Part shown: piece by piece, positions 55,901 through 64,000 of the stretch
How positions within the stretch are numbered: position 1 is the first letter of the stretch
How the letters are laid out: the number at the start of each line of letters is the position of its first letter
Source: Scatophagus argus
Lineage: Eukaryota; Chordata; Actinopteri; Scatophagidae
Assembly (NCBI RefSeq): GCF_020382885.2
Contig: NC_058493.1
Coordinates: forward strand, 22,317,499-22,381,498
Length of the DNA: 64,000 bases
Reading direction: 5' to 3'
Notes under the pieces: model-generated
The model's input: only the letters and a program-made list of their open reading frames with translations
Told to the model about the DNA's origin: nothing
Database searches by the model: none
Program-made: the position numbers and the translations under genes

Positions 55901-58900
55901 AACTAAAAGTAACTTCATTAAATGGAACTGTCAAGTATATGTAAATGTAGGTATGAGAACAGAGGATCTGATTGTGTTAACCTGACTGACATTATCTGGT
56001 CATTTAGACTTATGATACGTTGTGATATGAATTTGAGTGTTGATTTTGTGAGTTGTAATATAAAGACTTCCCAGTTTACATAGAGGTTAAACATTAATTC
56101 AATCACAGGTCAAATATATCCGACCACTTCTTGTACTCTTTTTAGTTTAGTCAGTTAGATGTGTGGTGCAACCTGTTTCACTTGTGATGGTTAAATCTGC
56201 GAGTTAAATTTCATTAGCCGCTGCTGCAATCGGCTCCTGGAGCCGTTGGATCGAATCACGTGATTCTCCTCAGCAGATCACGGCGACGTCGAGTGCTGTT
56301 TCAAGGGTTATGAATGGACTTTCAATCTTAGCTCCAATCAACATGAAGCCCTTCAGGTGCTCACAGGAATGGCAATGTGAACAAACAGGCTGCTCGGGGG
56401 CCCCCCCACCGGACAGGCAGGAAAAATTTGGGTGTGGTGGAGAGATTAATGCAAAAAAAATGCCCTCCCCCCCCCTTCATTAGCCGGCTGATGTGCCCTT
56501 GAGCAAGGCACTTAACCCTCAATATGCTCCCCGGGCGCTTGATGCAGCCCACTGCTCCTGTGTGTGTTTCACTGCATGTAATTTGCCGGGTGTTGCATGT
56601 GTGTGTTCAACTAAGGATGGGATAAATGCAGTAGTCAAATTCAGTATGTGTATGTAAAAATACATATACTGCCAATAAATAAAAAGTTGATTCTCAACCT
56701 GCTGGTGAAGATCAGGCGATAGGATGGAAAGCTACTGACAGCTCCTGAGCAAACCTCGCGATGAGATCGTTTTGTCAACTGCTGTTTCCGAGGATTAACT
56801 TTCAGTCTTATTCACAGATTTTCAACAGACTGAAACTAAGCTGGCCAATATTAGCTTAGTGGTGTCATGTTAGTACTGGCCTAAATGATGGTCTGTATTT
56901 AATAAGGAGGCATAAGGAGGCACTTGAGGTGACTTAAAGACAGTGTCAACAACACAAAGTTTTTTCAGCAGACTCCAGTGTTTACAACATTTCAACCCAT
57001 GAGTTGGCAGATTTCGAGTAGAGCAGATGGAAATGTGGAGTCTGTTCAGAACAAAAAATATTTTGTTCAACTGTAAAGTATTCTGCCACCAGAATATCTT
57101 TTTCACAAGTGTTTAACATCGAAATTTAAAGGGAATCTTGTTTAAAGAGTTGACTGATTTCATATCAACAGTGGCTCTCTCTGTTCCCAAACAAACGTCC
57201 AAAATACACTCCATCATCTTGGTCATCAAAGCTTTGGTGTAAGACAGCTTTGGACATCAGCTTCTTCTGATGTGGGGTTTGGTGCTTAATAAGCAATTTT
57301 TAATTTTGACGTGAACTGCTGAATGAAGCAGGAGCTTCTGGGGTTTTTTTTGTTTGTTTTGTTCTGTTTTATTAACAGGCGGGAAGCTGCAGGGGGAAGA
57401 GGGAGAGGGGAGACAATGAGAGAGCCTGACCTCCCTGAAGGATCTTAATCTATTCAGAGTCTTCTCTCGCTCCTGGTCCACCCACTCTTTCCTCCTCTGC
57501 TCCTCCTCTTTCTTCTTCTCTCGTTTCTGCAGACGACAGAGGGAGACAGTGAGAGGCATTAGAGCGAGACAGAGGATCAGATCTGGCTTCATTTGCGGCT
57601 TCTGTCTGCGCTCTGTGGTTTGTCTCGCTGCCGCGGTGACGCACCAGGTGGACCTGATGATGCTGGTTGAAGATTATGGAGCTCTGCTTGTCTTGCTCCT
57701 GCTTCTGCTGCTGGGCCTCGATGCACTGATCCTAAAAAAACAAAACGCATACAAATATTAATAAACTGACATATACACATAGTCAGAAAAGATCATACAC
57801 TTGGGCAAACGTGTCATTTAGAGTTCAGAAAATGTCAGTAATAGTGATAATGAGGGCATTAATACTTCAGCTAATTAGGAGAAGACTTTTTCAATTTCAA
57901 AATGTTTCTCTTTTATATTGCATTGTTAAATATTCATGCATGTGATTCTTGTTCCCTGTGGATTACTGTAGATGATTTGTGGCAGCCTCCAACCAGGGGA
58001 TTCTTCTCACTTTGTTCTGAGCTATAAAATGCTTTTTTTTAATCAGACAAATGAGTGTGCAGCCAGCAATATGAGAAAATGCCAACTGCACCAACTGTGC
58101 TTAAATTACTCTGTCAAGCTTAAAATAAAACAATATAATAAAAACTATTTGAAAATCTCAGCACTTGGGGACATGAAGGGGACAAATCGCTCACACCTTT
58201 TTGTTGCGGAGATAAGCTCGCCGGGCACAGATGTTGCCTCTCTTGGCCTCCAAGGTCTGTAGTCGTCGTTTGAGCTGATTGACAGCTGGAGAGTCCGCTT
58301 GTTGAATACTTGCGTGGACCATACTCTGCAGCTCCTCCAGGTCCTCGCACACGTCATAGTACACCACCTCCTCCTTCAGTTCTAAAACACACATGCAGTC
58401 CAATCACTCAGACGCCCAGCTGCTCTTTTAACTCATACATTCTGTATTCAGAACGTGGGAGAATAATTCTGCATTCAGATTTCACCTTGAAAATGAACGT
58501 CTCTTTTGTCTCAACGGTGTACGCATGTGCTACATGTACAAACCTCTGTGCACTCGTGTGCCAGACAGACAAGCAAGGAATCACCACAGCAGAGCAGAGT
58601 GTGTCCCGGGGCTCAGCATGACGTCAACCACAGATGTTTTGCAGGTTACACTGTGCATGCACTTCACAAATCATTTTTTGGTATCAACAGAAAAACAATT
58701 TTTCTCTATTAGGCGTTAAGAGAAATCTGATTCACACTGGTCGATTTCTGCGACAAAACAATTTCTGGGGAACTGAAGCTGGGTTTCTAAAGGTTGGGGA
58801 AAGTATTGTCGCAGCAGTACAGCGGCTATTAGAGGAGAATTTTCTGGAAACTGGAGTGATCTGACTAGTACAAGTCTTTTTGTCTTATATCAACTTTCTT

Positions 58901-61900
58901 TACAAGCATACAGGAGACCAGGCGATCTGCATGTGCCAGTAACGAGTGAGAGAGCATCTCTGTGACAAGTAGAAGAAGACTTCTCATAAAATAATTCACA
59001 TATTTCAAAAGGGTATTAGAAAAGTCTTTGCTCACTGATGAATATTTTATTAACACGGTAAATCTCTTTTGAAAGGCTCCATAAACTCAGCAGACTATTT
59101 TTATTTGCAATGTCTCATACTTTTCTCTCTTCTCCCACTTCCTTTACTGAGCAGAAACTGCTTTTTAGATGGGGGAAATAAACCTGAAACCAGCCAGTGT
59201 AAGGTTACACACACACAGAGGTAGCCACACAGCATGTACAGACACACCACTTGGAAGCAAACATCGCACGTCTCAGGAGGAGCAATTAGGGAAATATTTA
59301 CATGAACAAAATATTTCCCCAAAGTAAAGCCAGTACACACGACACTGAGTGACCAGAAAAACAGAAACCCCTGAACTTCACAAGGTGATCCAAAGCAGCA
59401 GTTGTGTACATGAACAAAACAATGTATAATGTGTATATTATTACTGACACTGCATCAGAAATGTGTTGATTCAGTTCTGTGGTAAGTGCGGTGTAGCACA
59501 GAATTATACTGTAAGGTTATCAGAGACACCTTACAATGTCCAATGAAACACTACCACCAATTAAAGTGTTTATGTCCAATAAAATGCTACCACACATTTT
59601 TAGCTTCAACACGTGTCATTTCACCGAGTGTCAGTGTGAAAACGCATGAAAGCATTTTAAAGGGCCGGTTCAACAGTTTCAAACTGAAAAAGGAAAAGAC
59701 ATTTCCCCCCTAATGGGATTTCAAACTGTGAGACGAGTCACTCCGGGGGGGGAGACATGCGCCAGAGATACTGTGTGAAGTGAAAGGAATGGGTGCATTG
59801 CCAGTGCTCAACAATACTGGGAAATCATTGGACTTGCTTGTGCTGATTTAAACACAGCTCATAGAGGCAGTTAAAGGACTCTAAAACCCTTAGTGCCTGT
59901 ACCTGACAGCAGAAAAGTAATGCAGTCTTAGCTGTCTGTACATCCATGCGTATGTTGCTAAAAGGAACTGCCAACAGCTAATTTGCCATTCATTCTTTTC
60001 CTGGTGCCAGTTTGCCGAAATGTAAGCAAACATGGTTGAAAAAAAATTTCGGAGATCAAGCACTCACAGCAGAAATTTCAAAGCATTATCATGTTACAGT
60101 TTATATTTTTGCAGTCTTAACTGTGTCTTAATTACCAACTAATCTTAATTACTGCATCATTTTAAATAATATTACACTATTATATGCTATTATATAAAAG
60201 GTGCAATTTTTGCTAGGACCTTTGGATTCCAATCATAGTTTCACAGCGTGAAGCATCCTCGAGCTTTTTCTCTCTGCTTGAGTGTTTTATGGTGGAAAGT
60301 ACAAGGTCATCACTTTCTTTCGCAGTGATTCAATTCTTCTCAAAAGCTGGTGTGTGTAAAACGTCACCTCCCTCCATGAATCAAAACATCTACTCCACAT
60401 CTACTTGTCACGCGCAGTCTACCTTTAATCTGCCGTCGCAGAGTTTCTATCTGAGCCACCAGCAGCTGCTCCTCATTCTTCAGGATCTCAAACTTGGCGT
60501 CGTACAGTTCAAGCTGGGTTTCGTAGAACTGCAGCTCCAGCTGGTCCACTGTGTCCTCCTGCTGGCCGTCCTCAGACGCAGACCTCGTATCAGTTCTGTG
60601 GCTCGTGACTCTGCCAGACAGACTGCCCAACTGCACCACACAACATAAAAACAAAATGTCAAAAACCATAAAAACTCTCCTTGTTGTCTTCAAAGACACC
60701 TTGAATGAACTACACCTGAGAATGAGCTGTCAAACTGAAGCCCATTTACTCACGTTCTAATCTCTGCAAACTGATTTTCATACAGTGAATCCAACAGCTA
60801 TGTGTAAGGGAGGACAGCAATGCTAAGCTTGATGTGTAGCCTGTGAGCTGACACATCAAAAGCATATGTGGGTTTGAGTTATACCAAGCACACTGCCATT
60901 GTGACATTAGAGCTGTACAGACCAAAGTGATTACAGATGATATACATCTAACTCCAACCATACATACACACACACACACACTAAATGTAAAAGCATCATG
61001 CTGTGACATCTGTGGGCACACACAGCTCACTCAAAGGAGTCACCGAGTTCCGTTGCCACCAGCTCACGATGTTGCGTAGGTGTAGCTTACTGATCTCATT
61101 ATAAACGCTCGCACACAGCTGCTTTTGTACAGACTCATGTTGATTTCACAGTGGTTGATACCGCCAGCATCCTGATGCCTGATTTTTAAAGAGCTTAATC
61201 GGATGAATAATGCAGCCACATGAAGGTGAAGGTGCTGAAGGTGTTCTCTGTTCTCTCCCAAAAAAGCTCAAATGTGCAGCACGACACCCTACGGCAGCAA
61301 GCAAGTTGCTGCAGTCCCCCCCCACCAAAATACTGTGACCCCCCCGGCACCCCACCCATCCCCCTGTTTGATATGCACATAGCTGGCACGTTTCGAGTAC
61401 CGGTATGTATATGCACACAGACTCACTCATTCATGCGCACAGGTTTTGGGGGTGTATCGAGGGGATTCTCTGTGTTTTTAGAGGCTTTATAAATAGATCA
61501 AAGGACTACAGCAGCCAGAGATTCACATCAGACTGGAATACCAAGTGAAAGAAAAAAAATGGAGCAAGTAGGCACCGCGTCACACCTCAACAGACTTACA
61601 ACCGCTACAAAAGCAGCGTTGGCTGTGACGCTGGAAATGAAGATTTGAATGGCGACCAAATTAGGGAATGTGCTGACTAGTTACACAATCTCTGGAAAAC
61701 CTGTGGTTTACAATCGAAAAGAAAAAAAAAAAGAAAAAAGAGACACATACCCTTTCTCTGATGGCGTCTTTCTTGCGGCTGAGGCACATCTCTGTAGTTC
61801 TCATGTGCTGCAGGGTTTCTTTGGCCAAAAGGAAGCGTAGTTTCTCCAGTCTGGGAGCTGCGGACGCCCAGGCTGCAGCTCCAAAACGACACTTGTCCTC

Positions 61901-63443
61901 CTCCATCTGCTTCAACATACCTGAACGTGCACACAAGCTTGTGTTATGTCTGTGTTACAAAAAAGCACATATTAGCATAGATGTGCTTTTGTCATGGGTA
62001 CAAAAGACACTAATAGGTGACAAATGAAAAACAACCCTTAATACAGTTGCAAAGATAGATGTAATCAGTTTGCGGTGTTCAAACAGAGGCCATAAAATAC
62101 TGTTGTGTGAGGGTTGTGATTTACTTTTCGTCATATCTGTACATTCCCTAAACCGACTCATGCACTTCTACTTCATTTCATCCAGCAAACAGGAATACAT
62201 GTGTTACATATGTTAAATAGTGGGTCCGCCGGCATATAAATATGGCTGCAGTTGCCAGGCATATAGATTGTGGAGCAATGGTATTTACATGAAATGCTCC
62301 TGGATGCTGTCTTTCCTCAGATCAATGTGAGAATCCACCAAAATCCCCACATCAAAGATGGCTGCCAAACCGTGAAAATGAAGAGTGTGCGGTAATATCC
62401 TTCCTGATTTCCTACGTAATTATTTGAGTTGGTGCTTCACACTTTACTTCCCTTTAAGACTAAAATGACAATGTGTGTTTTATATTAACTTTTCGTTCAC
62501 TTGAACATAAGCGGACCCTGCGTCATAAATATATTCAACTTTTTTATGCGCAACTTCAGACTGTGCTGCGCTTTATTTCCTGTGTGCTGAAGAGCAACAC
62601 ACAGACGTCATTCATTCATTCTTCCACACACAAATAAGAGAAATAAACACAGCAATTTATACCAGCCAGAGCCTTTGAAGTCTGTGCAAAGTAGGTGACA
62701 GTGATGTCCTGAATTGAGGCGACTGCATCTTCTGCTTTCATTCTCCACTCCTCCGCCTCCTTCTCAAGAGCTGCAATTCTCTTAGGACCCAAATCCTCAA
62801 ACTCCAAAGACTTCTGCAGAGAACCACAGCAAGCAAAACAGTGGACAACTTAAATGCAGATTTTTTCAAAGTTAGTTTAGTGAGAAAATGAATTTGAATT
62901 TCCCTTGGGATCAATAAAGTATCTATCTATCTATCTATCTAAAATAAAATTTGAAGTCACATTCTGCAGAGGTTACACAAGTTTAAAATGTGTTCTGGGG
63001 CTGTAAATTTGTATTTTCTTTGAACACACAGTATGTCGTTTCTGCTGCTAGGTGTCTCTCAACCAAAACAAAAGATTGAAGTAGTGTGGGATCATGGGAG
63101 TTGTTGTTTTCCATGTTAAACAACCAAGATTGCAGATGAAAATCTATCTGTGTGGCTCAGGTAGAAATGTTCACGGATATGTCAAACTGTTTTGACATCT
63201 AAATAGCAAAACATTTCCCAAATCCCAGAAACCCAACAGCTGTCTGTGTGTGCACATCTCTGTATTTACCAGGATCTCCATCTTGTACAGGCAGGCCAGC
63301 TCTCTCATGTCTCTGAAGGGCTGGAGCAGATAGTGGAAGAAGGTGGTGGCCACAGTGACCAGGTCCTTGTAGGCCTCGTCCTCCTCCTCGTAGATGTTGA
63401 GTAGCACAACCATGCGGTCTGCGTTGCTATGACGCCGCAGTAC
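52931..63443 (-). CDS. WHAMM: WHAMM, WASP homologue associated with actin, membranes and microtubules (C-terminal 593 aa, 10 coding exons)
   Basis: This Arp2/3 activator shapes ER-Golgi and autophagic tubules and binds microtubules. Exons in coding order are 63270-63443, 62663-62813, 61751-61920, 60423-60630, 58197-58381, 57645-57731, 57431-57526, 54980-55391, 54251-54390 and 52931-53089. Borders are GT/AG and phases agree, totalling 1782 nt. The first exon in view starts with an AG-preceded VLRRHSNADRMVVLLNIYEE, so the N-terminal membrane-binding domain (roughly 215 residues of an 809-aa human protein) is off the right edge. A long coiled coil (LELQFYETQLELYDAKFEIL; KKKEEEQRRKEWVDQEREKT) is followed by a polyproline region with about 15 consecutive prolines. 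Two WH2 motifs follow (MDEVLASLQRGQIRLRKV; SAIRQGVTLKK). A central/acidic tail (LERSIKAAMMRMKKV; final SADWDS with the conserved Trp) ends the protein. JMY is a paralogue, but synteny and sequence favour WHAMM. Confidence 0.95.
53090..54979. other. Last two WHAMM introns with the WH2 exon between them
   Basis: Introns 53090-54250 and 54391-54979 flank the WH2 exon 54251-54390. Neither shows an additional exon. A plus-strand 151-codon frame at 54502-54957 runs across the second intron, has no family resemblance and is not called. Confidence 0.5.
55392..57430. other. WHAMM intron before the polyproline exon (2.0 kb)
   Basis: This intron contains a headless SINE copy (56400-56632). It also contains a decayed fish-repeat fragment at about 55735-55880 (GTGAATGTCTGCACAAAATT, TCAAGGCAATCGACCAAAAT, ATTTCACTCCACC). 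No exon-like frame is seen. Confidence 0.5.
56400..56632 (+). repeat. SINE body fragment (copy 3) in a WHAMM intron
   Basis: It runs from GGACAGGCAGGAAAAATTTG through GGGTGTGGTGGAGAGATTAA, GAGCAAGGCACTTAACCCTC and AGCCCACTGCTCCTGTGTG to AGGATGGGATAAATGCAG. It matches the body of the SINE at 13099-13434 but lacks the tRNA-like head. A C-rich and an A-rich insertion are present. It lies antisense to WHAMM. Confidence 0.82.
58382..60422. other. WHAMM intron (2.0 kb)
   Basis: Non-coding, AT-rich DNA between the coiled-coil exons at 58197-58381 and 60423-60630. A G-run lies near 59744-59751. I see no exon, RNA gene or well-formed transposon in it. Confidence 0.5.
60631..63269. other. WHAMM introns around the 61751-61920 and 62663-62813 exons
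   Basis: These are introns 60631-61750, 61921-62662 and 62814-63269. They are largely featureless, with a C-rich patch near 61315-61345. The last contains the SINE/LINE-like 3' tail at 62900-62940 and a fragment related to 18020-18105 at about 63040-63140. Confidence 0.45.
62900..62940 (+). repeat. SINE/LINE 3' tail with (ATCT)n
   Basis: TCCCTTGGGATCAATAAAGT is followed by about five ATCT units. This resembles the 3' end of the SINE at 13099-13434 (CTTGGGATTAATAAAGTAAA). It is the typical tail of 5'-truncated fish retroposons. Only the tail is visible. Confidence 0.7.
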
Positions 63444-64000
63444 CTGTAAACATAGCGGACATAAACACCCTTACTAGAGTTTATTCTGAACTCACAGGCC
63501 TTGTCTTGTGACTTTTTCCACAGCAAATGATTTCATAATATAAATCAAAGATATGCAGACCCGTACAATAAGCACCCTGAATGGAACCTAACAGATTTTT
63601 TTTTCTTTTTTGTTTAATGTACAAGTAGGCAATATCCATATATGGCAAGCAGTTTGTGTAACTTCATCATAACATAACATCCATGCAGGTTTACTACTTT
63701 ACAGCTGTTATAAAAATAATAATAACATACACATACTTTAATGCATGTGCTGGGAAGGAAATAAATGGTACTGCACATCTCTAGCATTTACTTTATGACT
63801 GCACTCTTTCCGGGGTCCCATATCTGTGGACTTTAAATGAGGACTTGTTGGCTGTCATTATACAGTAAAGCGTCTCTCAATATATTATTTACTGGAAGGT
63901 CAAGTTACATTTCTGTGCTCGAAACACTTTAATTTAAATACATGTTAAAGGGCAGGCAAAACAGTGGCTGAGAAACAAACATCAGCGCTGGTAGTGTCGC
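63444..64000. other. WHAMM intron running off the right edge
   Basis: This AT-rich DNA lies upstream (in gene sense) of the first WHAMM exon in view, with a poly(T) stretch at about 63596-63610. No further WHAMM exon was recognised before the window ends. The membrane-binding N-terminal exons must lie beyond it. Confidence 0.5.

Overview
The window is nuclear DNA of a ray-finned (teleost-type) fish. The genes are split into short exons with GT-AG introns. The background is AT-rich and full of CA/TG microsatellites. It also holds several interspersed repeat families that I recognise as fish-type: tRNA-headed SINEs, internally deleted Tc1 transposons and a hAT-like MITE. There are no bacterial operons, CRISPR arrays or rRNA genes.

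Five protein genes can be read exon by exon. TM6SF1 lies on the minus strand at the left edge; only its first three coding exons are inside. BTBD1 follows on the plus strand, 1908-7322, with 8 coding exons and 490 aa. RAMAC (FAM103A1) is on the minus strand, 17454-18395, with 2 coding exons and 128 aa. HOMER2 is on the plus strand, 19712-47804, with 9 coding exons and 354 aa. WHAMM is on the minus strand, 52931-63443; its last 10 coding exons are inside and its N-terminal part lies beyond the right edge. From memory, the same neighbours in the same relative orientations lie on human 15q25, so this is an old conserved synteny block. C15orf40, which sits between BTBD1 and RAMAC in human, was not recognised here.

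Region by region: 1-680 is the start of TM6SF1. 680-1907 is a divergent TM6SF1/BTBD1 spacer with a TC/CA microsatellite and an upstream ORF just before BTBD1. 7.3-17.4 kb is a gene-poor, repeat-rich spacer. 18.4-19.7 kb is the divergent RAMAC/HOMER2 promoter region. 19.7-47.8 kb is HOMER2, mostly its introns 1 and 2 (11.4 and 8.0 kb), which carry transposon relics. 47.8-52.9 kb holds the two convergent 3' UTRs of HOMER2 and WHAMM. 52.9-64 kb is WHAMM.

The genes do not form one pathway. HOMER2 (postsynaptic scaffold) and WHAMM (Arp2/3 activator on Golgi/tubular membranes) both touch the actin and scaffold machinery. RAMAC activates the mRNA cap methyltransferase. BTBD1 is a BTB-BACK-PHR cullin-3 adaptor. 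TM6SF1 is a multipass membrane protein. I did not find a convincing undescribed biological system. The points most worth a second look are translation-control features (uORFs), a tandem splice acceptor, the missing C15orf40, a microsatellite abutting the WHAMM stop codon, and clean transposon relics.
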